Source: Micromonospora sp045209745 (GTDB taxonomy: Bacteria; Actinomycetota; Actinomycetes; Mycobacteriales; Micromonosporaceae). Taken from it: a stretch of DNA of 64,000 nt. The notes beneath the pieces are model-generated. The model did no database searches and had not been told where the DNA came from. It was given only the letters and a program-made list of their open reading frames with translations. The stretch covers positions 2,356,001 through 2,420,000 of the forward strand of contig NZ_CP109273.1 of NCBI RefSeq assembly GCF_045209745.1, written 5' to 3'. Made by a program: the position numbers and the translations under genes. Below are positions 18,443-26,593 of this stretch, piece after piece. Each line of letters starts with the position of its first letter. The first letter of the stretch is position 1.

Positions 18443-18476
18443 CGCTGCCGGCCCCGTCGTGACGGAGCCGGCAGCG
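18443..18476 (+). terminator. Terminator hairpin before tRNA-Gly
   Basis: A 10-bp stem, CGCTGCCGGC (18443-18452) with GCCGGCAGCG (18467-18476), is extended inward by CGT/ACG. It sits 17 nt after the PNPOx-like gene. Confidence 0.7.
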
Positions 18477-18553
18477 GGTGTACGCGGATGAGCTACGCCG
18501 GGCGGGGTGCCTGGGTGCACGGGCTCGGCGACTCGGGTACAGTGGTGCCGCCT

Positions 18554-18627
18554 GCGGGTGTAGTTCAATGGCAGAACATCAGCTTCCCAAGCTGACAGTG
18601 CGGGTTCGATTCCCGTCACCCGCTCCA
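18554..18627 (+). tRNA. tRNA-Gly (anticodon CCC)
   Basis: The acceptor stem GCGGGTG (18554-18560) pairs with CACCCGC (18617-18623). The anticodon loop TTCCCAA reads CCC, the T arm contains GGTTCGATTCC, and CCA is encoded (18625-18627), total 74 nt. A TACAGT box ends 10 nt upstream (18538-18543). The 3' end is next to a truncated integrase gene, so it was probably an attachment site. Confidence 0.97.
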
Positions 18628-18632
18628 CCGTG

Positions 18633-18670
18633 AGGCCCCAGCTCAGGACAGCTTTCCTGGCTGGGGCCTT
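18633..18670 (+). terminator. Terminator after tRNA-Gly
   Basis: AGGCCCCAGC (18633-18642) pairs with GCTGGGGCCT (18660-18669), with an inner CAGGA/TCCTG stem. A T-containing run follows. Confidence 0.8.
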
Positions 18671-18681
18671 ATTCGTTGCTA

Positions 18682-18804
18682 TTACTTCTTGCGCTTGCCG
18701 TGCCCGCTGCGTGCCCGATCCTGGCTCTTCTTGATCTGCGAACTGAGCGCGTCGGCGATCTGCTCGTCCTGCTCGCGGGCGGTGTGCTGGTAGATTTCCC
18801 GCCA
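18682..18804 (-). pseudogene. C-terminal remnant of a tyrosine integrase
   Basis: On the minus strand, 40 codons ending in TAA (18682-18684) read WREIYQHTAREQ, then DEQIADALSSQIKKSQ and a basic tail RARSGHGKRKK. EIYQHT is the pattern around the nucleophilic tyrosine of phage and integrative-element recombinases, and the charged tail is typical of their C-termini. Nothing upstream resembles the rest of an integrase; homology ends at the Trp codon (18802-18804) and the CPBP gene ends 25 nt further on. The position immediately after a tRNA 3' end is where such integrases usually lie. I read it as a scar of an integrated element; assignment rests on a short motif. Confidence 0.6.
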
Positions 18805-18829
18805 CCTCGGGCGCAGGGCCCCGGCTGGG

Positions 18830-19714
18830 TCACGCGCGGCGTGCGGGGGGCGTCAGGAACAGCTCCCGATCGCGCCAGACCACGATGACGGACAGCACCA
18901 GCAGCAGGGCGGTCTGGATTACCTTGGTGTCCGGGTGCGTAAGGAAAAGCTCGTTGCCAAAGTTGGCGGCGAGGTGGAAGACGATCGCGACAAGGACACT
19001 GCGGCCAGCGCGGTAGTAGAGCCAGTTCATCAGGATGACGAACGGTATCAGCGAAACTGCGAGGTTGAGGCTGTGGATCGCGCCCTCCTCGACGACCTCC
19101 GCCTGGTAGTAGCCCTTGATGAAGCCGAGCGGCACGTGCCACAGCACCCAGACGACACCGAACACCAGCGACGCCCACAGGACCTTCATCCGGGACACGA
19201 GCGCATCCGTGCCGTAGGTTTTCCAGGCGATCTCCTCCAGGACGGGGGCCAGGAGGAGCGTGATCCACGCCGGCAGCAGGCCCGAGGCGAACGAAAATCC
19301 GTTGCGGAACTCGAACTGCGAGAGGTCGTAGCCGAACGGGATGGAGATCGCGGTGGCGACGAGCAGGGCAGCGGGGAGCAGGGCGACGGCCGCCAGCCAG
19401 ACCCAGGCGCGAGTGCCGCGCGGCGCGACCAGGCGAGTGAGGACGTCGCGGGTGAGCCCGTCCCTGCGGATGAACCAGATCGCCACGACGACCGGGGCGG
19501 CGAGACCGGCCAGGCCGAGGCCGGTCATGACGGCGATGGTGGTCTGACTGGGATTGGGCTGGTTCGACAGCCAGGCAGCGGTGAACCACAGCGCCCACGG
19601 GATGGCGGTGGCGAGGACGTAGAAGGCGAGGGGGTGGCGGTAGCGGCTGACGTTCTTCAACTCCACTGCGCGGCGCGTATCGCCTGGCCAGAGAGGTTGT
19701 GCCGAATGGGTCAT
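18830..19714 (-). CDS. CPBP family intramembrane metalloprotease
   Basis: The protein is about 294 residues with roughly eight membrane helices. It has the CPBP/Abi motifs EEIAWKTYG (about residue 170), FGVVWVLWHVPLGF and NWLYYRAGRSVLVAIVFHLAANFGNE. The usual EExxxR motif has Lys in place of Arg here, which could alter activity. Relatives include prenyl-protein endopeptidases and bacteriocin self-immunity proteins; the substrate is unknown. ATG 19714 is preferred, with GGAGAAAGG upstream; a GTG at 19750 would add 12 residues. It is the first full gene after the integrase scar and may be cargo. Confidence 0.85.
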   Translation of the reverse strand: MTHSAQPLWPGDTRRAVELKNVSRYRHPLAFYVLATAIPWALWFTAAWLSNQPNPSQTTIAVMTGLGLAGLAAPVVVAIWFIRRDGLTRDVLTRLVAPRGTRAWVWLAAVALLPAALLVATAISIPFGYDLSQFEFRNGFSFASGLLPAWITLLLAPVLEEIAWKTYGTDALVSRMKVLWASLVFGVVWVLWHVPLGFIKGYYQAEVVEEGAIHSLNLAVSLIPFVILMNWLYYRAGRSVLVAIVFHLAANFGNELFLTHPDTKVIQTALLLVLSVIVVWRDRELFLTPPARRA

Positions 19715-19788
19715 GACCCCAGCCTTTCTCCGGTGCAGAGGAATCGCCACGGCCTGCAGGGTTAGTTCCGGGGCGCGTCAGGGTCGCC

Positions 19789-20433
19789 TCAGGGTTGGGG
19801 CAGGGTTCGGGTCAGGACCGGGGCGCCCCAGCCCTTCGCCAAGCGGGACGGGTGCAGGTTGTGTCCCCCGCCGTAAAACTCTAGGAACTTCATGACCAGC
19901 GGATCCCACTTGTCCGGGTCAATGTAACGATCGGTTCCGGGCATGAGGAGGTTCTCCTCGACATGCACCCGTACCACCTGAACGTCGACCGCCACAACGC
20001 CCGAGTCGGGCTCGCCGAAGGCGTGGATCCGGTTCACCGTCGCTTCAAGTTGGATGAGACATTCCGCGACACGTGGCGGATCGACCTTGTCCGACGGGGC
20101 CGGGGTCAGGCCGGCTGCGGCGAACTTGTCCGCCTCGTGGCGGTAACCCTTGGCCCGCTTGTGTGACGGCACTGTCCGGCTCCCGGTCAGCAGCGCCAAT
20201 CTGTCGACTGAGGATACGAGCGCGGGGTCCGCGAGGTTCAACACGCATTGCCTGCTTCGCCGCAGGTTGTGGGTTGTCTGTGAGGTCTCGTCCAAGCCGA
20301 GCATTCCCGAGTGGCCTACCCAGAAAGCCGACGACATCGGGGCGAGGTTCGCTGAGCCGTCCTCGTTGCAGGTGCTGATCAGGACAACAGGGGTGCCGAA
20401 ATAAAGCACCCGGGGCTCGATGACGCGATGCAT
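19789..20433 (-). CDS. Flavin reductase-like (FMN-binding split barrel) protein
   Basis: The 214-residue protein has the flavin-reductase-like pattern PRVLYFGTPVVLISTCN, then NLAPMSSAFWVGHSGMLGLD and QCVLNLA. Such domains bind FMN and act as reductase partners for monooxygenases. The start at 20433 is supported by a GGAGG 9 nt upstream. A 7-bp inverted repeat (CGGTGGC...GCCACCG, 20510-20535) lies about 80 nt upstream of the start and could be an operator. Confidence 0.85.
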   Translation of the reverse strand: MHRVIEPRVLYFGTPVVLISTCNEDGSANLAPMSSAFWVGHSGMLGLDETSQTTHNLRRSRQCVLNLADPALVSSVDRLALLTGSRTVPSHKRAKGYRHEADKFAAAGLTPAPSDKVDPPRVAECLIQLEATVNRIHAFGEPDSGVVAVDVQVVRVHVEENLLMPGTDRYIDPDKWDPLVMKFLEFYGGGHNLHPSRLAKGWGAPVLTRTLPQP

Positions 20434-20509
20434 GCTGGTTGACCTCCGGTGGTGATACGCCGTCGGCAACTCTGGCAGGCGTCGCAGATCGTGGCTGGCG
20501 GAAAACGGA

Positions 20510-20535
20510 CGGTGGCTTCGATCGATATGCCACCG
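20510..20535. promoter_or_regulatory. Inverted repeat upstream of flavin reductase-like gene
   Basis: CGGTGGC (20510-20516) and GCCACCG (20529-20535) form a perfect 7-bp inverted repeat with a 12-nt spacer in the 153-nt gap between two minus-strand genes. Operator function is a guess from position. Confidence 0.3.
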
Positions 20536-20586
20536 ATCGCGACCGAGGGGAGGAGGACTACCGGACGCCCGGCCGACGCGCTCGCG

Positions 20587-20952
20587 TCAGGTGGATGCCC
20601 GAAACTGTTGGTGGCGCCGGAGGAGTTCCCGCAGCGCGTTGATTTCGGCAGCCAGTGCCGCCTGCCCTTGCGGGGTGATCCTGATCCAGGTCTTGGGTCT
20701 GCGGCCGTGGTAGCCCCTCTCGATCTGGATCAGGTCCGCTTCCTCCAGCACTGCGAGGTGTCGGGAGAGGTTGCCGGCGGTGAGTTCGAGCGCGTTGCGG
20801 AGGTAGGAGACCTCCACTCGCTCGGCCTCCGCGGCGATGGTGAGGATGCCGAGCCGGTTGCGCTGGTGGACGGTGTCGCTGAGCCCGTTCGTCGGGTGCC
20901 CGTCGTTGCCGGGGCCGGTGGCCGCTCCATGGGGACCGTCTGCACTGCTCAC
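20587..20952 (-). CDS. Winged-helix transcriptional regulator (MarR/ArsR-like)
   Basis: The 121-residue protein is a compact winged helix. NRLGILTIAAEAERVEVSYLRN and LTAGNLSRHLAVLEEADLI form the helix-turn-helix, and GYHGRRPKTWIRITPQG forms the wing. This matches the MarR-like HTH family that often controls a neighbouring membrane protein. It overlaps the upstream membrane-protein gene by 4 nt, so the two are coupled. The operator is probably the TTTGCA/TGCAAA array at 21748-21770. Confidence 0.88.
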   Translation of the reverse strand: MSSADGPHGAATGPGNDGHPTNGLSDTVHQRNRLGILTIAAEAERVEVSYLRNALELTAGNLSRHLAVLEEADLIQIERGYHGRRPKTWIRITPQGQAALAAEINALRELLRRHQQFRAST

Positions 20953-21704
20953 GCCGACCTCTTACCCGTGGTGAAAAGAGCGATGCTGCCACCGACGAGC
21001 AGGATCGGTGCTGGCAGCAGGGCCGCCAGCATGAAGCTGTAGCGGTTCAGGTCCCCCGACTCGAAGTCCGCGGTCTGGAAGTAGATGTTCACGAGGATGA
21101 CCGCGGCGGCGTAGGCCACGGCCACGACCGTCAGGCCACGACTGCGTTCCAGTCGAGCCAGGACCAGCAGACCCATCGCGATGACCAGGTGCGGAAGCAT
21201 GCCGCGATTGGAGATGCCCAACAGCGGTGTGGTCGCCCAACTGGTTCCGTTCGAGATCACCGTCGCCGCGTTGAGCAACAGGAACCGCAGCACGATCGGC
21301 AGCACGAGCCCGACCAGGGTGCCCACCAGGCCGGCAATGACGTACGCCCGGGTCGGGGTCTGCACGCCCACCCGTGCACCGTGCCACCGATACCACCCGA
21401 GGCTGAGCAGGTAGCCGCCGATGAGCGCCACTAGCCAATACCAGCCGAGGGCTGCCGAGCGTTCGAGGAAGTCCCCACCGAGGCCGGTCAGTGCGGGGTT
21501 GTCCTGCGAAACGCGCAGATCGGGTGATTCGACCGACTCGACGTACAGGGGTGCGGCCCCTGCCATGAGGACGCCGAACAGCAGGAGTGGCAACCAGTAG
21601 GCGTGCCGGGTGATCCGGGTGTGGCGCCGGAGGGCGGCCACCGACGCCAGGAGCTCTTCAGGTGTGTCCCTGCTGTTCGGCGTAGTGCTCGGTTGCTCCG
21701 ACAC
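20949..21704 (-). CDS. Multi-pass membrane protein coupled to an HTH regulator
   Basis: The 251-residue protein has about six membrane helices (for example YWLPLLLFGVLMAGAAPLYV and YVIAGLVGTLVGLVLPIVL). An N-terminal cytoplasmic stretch contains ASVAALRRHTRITRHAYW. I do not recognise a characterised family. Membrane protein plus small winged-helix pairs with a 4-nt overlap are frequent in Gram-positive genomes, where the regulator controls the membrane protein. Confidence 0.82.
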   Translation of the reverse strand: MSEQPSTTPNSRDTPEELLASVAALRRHTRITRHAYWLPLLLFGVLMAGAAPLYVESVESPDLRVSQDNPALTGLGGDFLERSAALGWYWLVALIGGYLLSLGWYRWHGARVGVQTPTRAYVIAGLVGTLVGLVLPIVLRFLLLNAATVISNGTSWATTPLLGISNRGMLPHLVIAMGLLVLARLERSRGLTVVAVAYAAAVILVNIYFQTADFESGDLNRYSFMLAALLPAPILLVGGSIALFTTGKRSA

Positions 21705-21747
21705 GGTGACCTCCAGGCCGCTCGACTACTGCTGCACTACCATTAGG

Positions 21748-21770
21748 TTTGCACTGCAAATCGTTTTGCA
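21748..21770. promoter_or_regulatory. Triple TTTGCA/TGCAAA operator-like array
   Basis: TTTGCA (21748-21753), TGCAAA (21755-21760) and TTTGCA (21765-21770) occur in 23 nt, so the sites form two overlapping palindromes. The array is 44-66 nt upstream of the membrane-protein start (21704). It lies in an AT-rich dip of otherwise GC-rich DNA and is likely bound by the co-transcribed regulator. Confidence 0.5.
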
Positions 21771-21866
21771 CAAGAGTTCCGGCGAGGCGACGACACTCGC
21801 CGGGATCGACCGTGGTGGTTCCTCCTGAGCCTCGGCACCGGCTACTGTCCGGCTTGGAGGTGGTCC

Positions 21867-22232
21867 GTGTTCACCGAAGCCTTTCCGATCGTGACGACAC
21901 CCGACCTGCCACGACTGATCGCGTTCTACCGGGACGTGGTCGGCTTTGAGCTGACCTACCGGTTCCCCGAGGACGGCGACCCGGAGTTCGTCGCACTCCG
22001 ACTGGGCAACAGCGAGCTCGGCCTGGCCGCCAACCCGGAGGCTGGCGAGCCGACCGACTCACACCGCTGGGAGCTGTGTGTCTATGCCGACGACTGCGAC
22101 GCAGCCGTGGGCGCGCTGCGTGTTGGCGGAGCAACCGTGACGGAGGAGCCCGTCGACCAGCCGTGGGGTGAGCGGTCGGCTCGGGTCACCGACCCCGACG
22201 GCAACCGGTTGCTGGTGCTGTCCCGGCTGTAG
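21867..22232 (+). CDS. VOC (glyoxalase/bleomycin resistance) family protein
   Basis: The 121-residue protein is a single VOC domain: an N-terminal VTTPDLPRLIAFYRDVVGFE half and a C-terminal RVTDPDGNRLLVLS half. It may bind a metal and a small hydrophobic substrate; specificity is unknown. The GTG start has a strong GGAGGTGG ribosome site upstream. Confidence 0.88.
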   Translation: MFTEAFPIVTTPDLPRLIAFYRDVVGFELTYRFPEDGDPEFVALRLGNSELGLAANPEAGEPTDSHRWELCVYADDCDAAVGALRVGGATVTEEPVDQPWGERSARVTDPDGNRLLVLSRL

Positions 22233-22250
22233 AGGCCGATCGCCGACGGG

Positions 22251-22952
22251 TCACCGCATCGCCGTCGGGCCGCCGCCGCTGCCTCGATCGTCGAGCACGA
22301 GCGGGGCGCGACCGCGCACCGCGTACCGGATGTGGGTTACCAGTGGGGTGTGGAGGACCCGGGTCGGCGTCAGCTCGACCGCCTCCTTTTCGCCGAGGTC
22401 GAGGTCCGCGTCGAACAGCCGGAGACCGGTGCCGAGCACGACCGGTACGACGTGCAGCTCCAGTTCGTCGAGCAGGCCAGCCTTGAGCACCTGCCGCACC
22501 AGGCTGCCGCCTCCCGCCACGGCGACGTACTTGCCGCCGGACACGGCGCGCGCCTGCTCGACGGCGCTGGTCACGCCATCGGTGACATAGGTGAAGCTGG
22601 TGCCCCCTTCGCGCAGCAGACGTTGGCGCGGGCGGTGGGTGACGACGAAGACCGGCGCGCGGAATGGCGGCTCCTCACCCCAGGGCACCTCACCCCCGTC
22701 GGCCATCCGGCGCCCCATCACGTACGCCCCGGCCGCGCCGAACGTTTCGGCGATCACCTCGGAGTTGGTGTCCTGCTCCCCGCCAGCGAAGCCCTGTCGT
22801 TCGCGCCACGCCATCGCGTCGGTCGCCCAGCGGGTGACCCGGAAGAAGCCGGCGCTCTCCGCCGAGTCCATCCAGTTGCCGTCGCCGCTGAACCGGGGGC
22901 CGGCGTAGAACCCGTCCACCGACACCGACAGTTGTGCGGTCACCTTCGTCAT
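22251..22952 (-). CDS. Dihydrofolate reductase / RibD C-terminal domain protein
   Basis: The 233-residue protein begins VTAQLSVSVDGFYAGP and has AYVMGRRMADGGEVPWG, KYVAVAGGGSLVRQVLKAGLLDELELHVVPVVLGTG. This is the NADPH-binding RibD_C/DHFR-like fold. In actinobacteria many such proteins are stand-alone oxidoreductases unrelated to folate or riboflavin supply, so the substrate is uncertain. A GGAGAGGAC ribosome site precedes the ATG at 22952. Confidence 0.88.
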   Translation of the reverse strand: MTKVTAQLSVSVDGFYAGPRFSGDGNWMDSAESAGFFRVTRWATDAMAWRERQGFAGGEQDTNSEVIAETFGAAGAYVMGRRMADGGEVPWGEEPPFRAPVFVVTHRPRQRLLREGGTSFTYVTDGVTSAVEQARAVSGGKYVAVAGGGSLVRQVLKAGLLDELELHVVPVVLGTGLRLFDADLDLGEKEAVELTPTRVLHTPLVTHIRYAVRGRAPLVLDDRGSGGGPTAMR

Positions 22953-23092
22953 CTCGTCCAGGTCCTCTCCTCGGGCGACACCCCGCCTGGGTGCCGCTCA
23001 CGGATGGGTCGGAGCTGGCCGCGATCCCCCTACCGGAGAGCTGTGTGATGCGTGTCACTGTCGCCTTGCCCGAAGGGGCAGCATCGCTGGAC

Positions 23093-23287
23093 CTACGACT
23101 TACGGTCGATGATCGCCGCCTCGATCCGCAGACCGACGCCGGTCAGGATGAGGAAGGCGGCAAGGATGTGCGGCTTGAGCCCGCTGTAGCCAGACGCCAT
23201 GGTGAGCAGTGCGGTCATGAAGCCAGCCACCAGCGACACGGTGCCGAACGCTCGTACCGTGTCGACCCGCTGTGACCGTCGGTCCAC
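23093..23287 (-). CDS. Small two-helix membrane protein
   Basis: From GTG 23287 the frame encodes 64 residues with two hydrophobic helices (TVSLVAGFMTALLTMAS and HILAAFLILTGVGLRIEAAI) and basic ends. A CCGGGGG run just upstream may serve as ribosome site. It is read divergently from the LLM gene. The family is not recognised; it resembles small uncharacterised actinobacterial membrane proteins. The longer open frame upstream is a shadow of the LLM gene. Confidence 0.6.
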   Translation of the reverse strand: MDRRSQRVDTVRAFGTVSLVAGFMTALLTMASGYSGLKPHILAAFLILTGVGLRIEAAIIDRKS

Positions 23288-23341
23288 CCCCGGACGGTAG
23301 CGAAAACCCGGTGCCGGTGGTGCCCCGGCTAGGCTGCGATC

Positions 23342-24223
23342 ATGCGGATTGGCATCGTGATTCTGCCCGACCAGCGTTGGGCCGAGTCGCAGCATCGCTG
23401 GCGGCAGGTCGACGAGTGGGGCTTCGACCACGCCTGGACGTACGACCACCTGGGCTGGCGGGACCTGGTCGACGGCCCGTGGTTCGACTCGATGGCCACG
23501 TTGACCGCTGCCGCCACGGTGACCTCCCGGATCCGGCTGGGCACCCTCGTCGCGTCGCCGAACTTCCGGCACCCGGCCGCGTTCGCCCGGCAGATCACCA
23601 CGGTGGATGACGTCTCCGACGGTCGGCTGCTGCTCGGCCTGGGTGCCGGCGGGATCGGCTTCGACTCGGCCGTGCTGGGCGGTGAGACGCTGCCGCCGCG
23701 TCAGCGGGTCGACCGGTTCGCCGAGTTCACCGAGCTGCTTGATCTGATCCTGCAGGAGGACGGCACCACCTGGCGTGGTGACTGGTTCGCCGCGGTGGAC
23801 GCCCGCAACAACCCCGGCTGCGTGCAGCAGCCCCGGGTGCCGTTCGTGGTGGCCGCCAACGGGCCACGGTCGATGCGACTGGTGGCCCGCTTCGGGCAGG
23901 GGTGGGTGACCACCGGCACTGGTGACGACAACGACCTGGAGAGTTGGTGGGACAGCGTGTCGACGCTGTCCGTGCGGATGGACCGGACCCTGGACGAGGC
24001 CGGCCGCGATCCGGCCACCCTGGACCGTTATCTCCTGCTGGATTCGGCACCGGTCTTCTCGCTCAGCAGCGCGCAGTTCTTCGCCGATCAGGTCGGTCGG
24101 GCCGCCGATCTCGGCTTCACCGACGTGGTGACGCACTGGCCGCGCGCCAGCAGTTGGTACGCCGGTGACGAGGCCATCCTGGTGGACGTGGCGACCCGAC
24201 TGCTGCCGGAGCTTCGCGGCTGA
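23342..24223 (+). CDS. LLM class flavin-dependent oxidoreductase
   Basis: The 293-residue TIM-barrel protein has the luciferase-like monooxygenase patterns WGFDHAWTYDHLGWRDLVDGPW, RIRLGTLVASPNFRHPAAFARQ and DGRLLLGLGAGGIGFDS. It uses FMN or F420; the substrate is unknown. TAGGCT ends 6 nt before the ATG, so the mRNA is probably leaderless. Confidence 0.9.
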   Translation: MRIGIVILPDQRWAESQHRWRQVDEWGFDHAWTYDHLGWRDLVDGPWFDSMATLTAAATVTSRIRLGTLVASPNFRHPAAFARQITTVDDVSDGRLLLGLGAGGIGFDSAVLGGETLPPRQRVDRFAEFTELLDLILQEDGTTWRGDWFAAVDARNNPGCVQQPRVPFVVAANGPRSMRLVARFGQGWVTTGTGDDNDLESWWDSVSTLSVRMDRTLDEAGRDPATLDRYLLLDSAPVFSLSSAQFFADQVGRAADLGFTDVVTHWPRASSWYAGDEAILVDVATRLLPELRG

Positions 24224-24276
24224 GGCGGCGGCGCCAACGGCGGGCGGCCACCGTCGGGGAAGCCCCGGCAACCGGT

Positions 24277-24708
24277 TCAGGTGCCGAGGTCGCCGCTGGC
24301 CACGCCGCCCTCGCCGCCGGAGACCAGCCGCAGGCGGAGGCAGACGATCGGGGTGTCGCCGTCGACCGGGGTGCCGAGCCGCGCCCAGTAGGCCGAGTGC
24401 CCCGCCCGCCATTCCTCGATCGAGCGGTCACCCTCACCTTCGGCGCGGGCAAAATCCCATGGCACGTCGGCGAAGCGGACCACCTCGACTCCGGTGATCT
24501 CCACGACGCCGGCCAGCGCATCGTCGTCGTCGACCAGGGCGAGCCGTTCGCCGACGTGCTCCAACGCCTCGCCCTCTTCCGCGTACTCGGCGAGCCGGCC
24601 GGCCGTCGCGGTCTTCACGCCGGCCAGCACCAGGGTGTTGAGGGTTGCCCGTAGCTCGCCGGGGGTGCCGAGGGCGAGGGCGCGCAGGTCACCGATCCGA
24701 GGCCACAT
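24277..24708 (-). CDS. ASCH domain protein
   Basis: The 143-residue protein contains LRATLNTLVLAGVKTATAG, the EHVGERLALVDDDDALAGVVEITGVEVVRFADV strand pattern and WDFARAEGEGDRSIEEWRAGHSAYW, which is the ASCH fold related to PUA. Some bacterial ASCH proteins bind RNA or hydrolyse modified nucleosides. Activity here is not known. Confidence 0.85.
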   Translation of the reverse strand: MWPRIGDLRALALGTPGELRATLNTLVLAGVKTATAGRLAEYAEEGEALEHVGERLALVDDDDALAGVVEITGVEVVRFADVPWDFARAEGEGDRSIEEWRAGHSAYWARLGTPVDGDTPIVCLRLRLVSGGEGGVASGDLGT

Positions 24709-24765
24709 CCTGCCGAGGCTAGGCCAGCGCGGCCCGCACCGCTGCCGTAATTCGCCGGGCTCTGC

Positions 24766-25821
24766 TCAGATCAACTGGCCGGCATAGCCGGCGGCGGCGA
24801 GTAGTCGGTCGTCGCCACTGGCCGCGTGCGCGTCGAGCACCGCGTCGGCGAGTTTGACCACGTGCGCGTCGCCGTGCCGGGCCGCGCGGGCGAAGACCTC
24901 CGCCGGGGTCGCGGCGGTCACGGTCGGCGGCGCGATGCCGTCGGCTGGGGCGTACACCGAGGTCATGGCCGCCGTCGCGGACCAGGCCGCGGCGAGGCTC
25001 GGTGCCCACAGACCCCGGTCCAGTGCCGGCAGGGTACGCAGCACGGCGGTCGGCGCGGTGACCGCGTGCACCAGCATGACCGGCGCCGCGTGCCCGAAGC
25101 GCAGGTAGTCCAGCCCGGCCCGGTGCACCAACGTGGTGAGCCCGCGCTTCGCCTCGGCCGGGCTGCGCGCGGGGTGCAGCGCCGCGAGCGCCGGCTCCCA
25201 TCGGGGTACGCCCGGCAGTTGGCCCAGCCGATCCCGAACGCCCCCGGTCTGGTCGTCGATCCGGGGCAGCCCGGCCAGCGCGGTGTCCACGTCGATCCCG
25301 TCATTCGGCCCGTCCGACTCGCCGACGGTGACGCCGTCGAGCAGCCGGGCGGCGCCGGGGACCGGCTGCCAGCGGGCCGCCCAGTAGCCGAGGGCCTGGC
25401 CCAACTCGGTGAGTCGCTGCGGGTTCACCTGGTCCGAGCCGAGCGCGCGTACGGCGTGCCCGACCCGGATCACACCGTGGGTGGCGCCGGCGGCGATGCC
25501 GGGCAGCAGCCGGGGCCACCAGGTGCCGAGCACGTCGCGCCACGGGCGTTCGCGCAGTTGCCGGTCGAAGTACGCCAGCCAGTCACCGGCCCGCTTCGGA
25601 TCGCCCAGCGCCCCCCGCCAGTCGTCGATTGGGTGCAGCCCTCGGGGCAGCTCGTCGAGCCGGCCGAGGTAGTCGTCGAGCCAGCGGTGCACCCGCTGCT
25701 GGTGCCCGTGTCGGGCCAGCGCCTCGACTGCCATCGGCCCGTGGTTGGAGAGCCAGCCCTCGTATTCGGGGCCGGTGCGGTGTAGTCGTTCGTACGCCTC
25801 GTCGAGAATTTCAGCACTCAT
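24766..25821 (-). CDS. Questin oxidase-like (DUF4243) protein
   Basis: The 351-residue protein has the DUF4243 signatures NHGPMAVEALARHGH near residue 30 and LLPGIAAGATHGVIRVGHAVRAL near 110. The rest is Ala-rich helices with conserved His residues. Fungal relatives (AflY, questin oxidase) perform Baeyer-Villiger-like ring cleavage of anthraquinones. The bacterial members are mostly uncharacterised, and no biosynthetic cluster surrounds it. Confidence 0.85.
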   Translation of the reverse strand: MSAEILDEAYERLHRTGPEYEGWLSNHGPMAVEALARHGHQQRVHRWLDDYLGRLDELPRGLHPIDDWRGALGDPKRAGDWLAYFDRQLRERPWRDVLGTWWPRLLPGIAAGATHGVIRVGHAVRALGSDQVNPQRLTELGQALGYWAARWQPVPGAARLLDGVTVGESDGPNDGIDVDTALAGLPRIDDQTGGVRDRLGQLPGVPRWEPALAALHPARSPAEAKRGLTTLVHRAGLDYLRFGHAAPVMLVHAVTAPTAVLRTLPALDRGLWAPSLAAAWSATAAMTSVYAPADGIAPPTVTAATPAEVFARAARHGDAHVVKLADAVLDAHAASGDDRLLAAAGYAGQLI

Positions 25822-25854
25822 GCGTCGATCGTCGGAGGTGAACCTCGGTTCAGG

Positions 25855-26406
25855 TCAAGCCGGCAGATCCGCGGCGTTGATCAGGCCGGTGATCCGTAGG
25901 TCGGCCGCGATCTCGGGCGGGCAGTCGACGGTCACGACGGCGGTGCCCAGCACCTCGGCACCGCGCGCGGCGCAGATGTCGTAGAGGGCGCGAAGTTGCG
26001 CGCCGGTACGCACCCAGTCGTCCACCACCAGCACCCGGTCGTCGGGGCCGAGGTGCCGGTCCCGTACGGCCAGGTCGACCTGCCGACCCCGGTAGTCCGG
26101 TGGGCTCTGTGCCCAGGTGAGCGGCCCGGCCGGCAGCCGACCGTCGCCGGGTTTGTGAGCGGCCACGAAGCCGACCCCGAGGGCGGTGGCGGCCAGCGGC
26201 CCGAGCAGCAGCCCGGTGACCGCCGGGGCGAGCACCACGGTCGGCCGGGCGGCCCGGTATGGCGCCACCAGGGCCGGTCCCAGCTCGGCCAGCACCGCCG
26301 GGTCCCGCCACCAACCGGAGATGTCGCTGACCAGGTGACTGGTGCCGGGGCCGGGATCGATCCACTGGAACAGGGCGGCCAGTCGGTCGGTCAGGTCAGC
26401 GGGCAT
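25855..26406 (-). CDS. Phosphoribosyltransferase-fold protein
   Basis: The 183-residue protein has a PRTase core: VLAPAVTGLLLGPLAATALG, a flexible hood segment and the PRPP loop VLVVDDWVRTGAQLRALYD. It resembles adenine PRTases but is not close enough to assign a base. ATG 26406 is preferred (AGGATAGGCGG just upstream) over 26463. It lies 33 nt after the questin oxidase-like gene on the same strand. Confidence 0.82.
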   Translation of the reverse strand: MPADLTDRLAALFQWIDPGPGTSHLVSDISGWWRDPAVLAELGPALVAPYRAARPTVVLAPAVTGLLLGPLAATALGVGFVAAHKPGDGRLPAGPLTWAQSPPDYRGRQVDLAVRDRHLGPDDRVLVVDDWVRTGAQLRALYDICAARGAEVLGTAVVTVDCPPEIAADLRITGLINAADLPA

Positions 26407-26524
26407 CCGCCTATCCTGCGGCACCCGTGGTCGGCGTGTCGGCACCCGGGCCACCCGGCCCACCTGGGGTCGGATGATCGGCTAGACGTACCAGCGCAAA
26501 TGCGGTCATACCACTATGATCACG

Positions 26525-26554
26525 TTGACTTCGGAAGTGCTTCTCTCGTTACGG
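26525..26554 (+). promoter_or_regulatory. Predicted promoter of RlpA-like gene
   Basis: TTGACT (26525-26530) and TTACGG (26549-26554) are separated by 18 nt, giving a short leader to GTG 26594. Confidence 0.4.
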
Positions 26555-26593
26555 TCCGACCCGGTTTGTTCAGTCGACGAAAGGACCGGGCCG

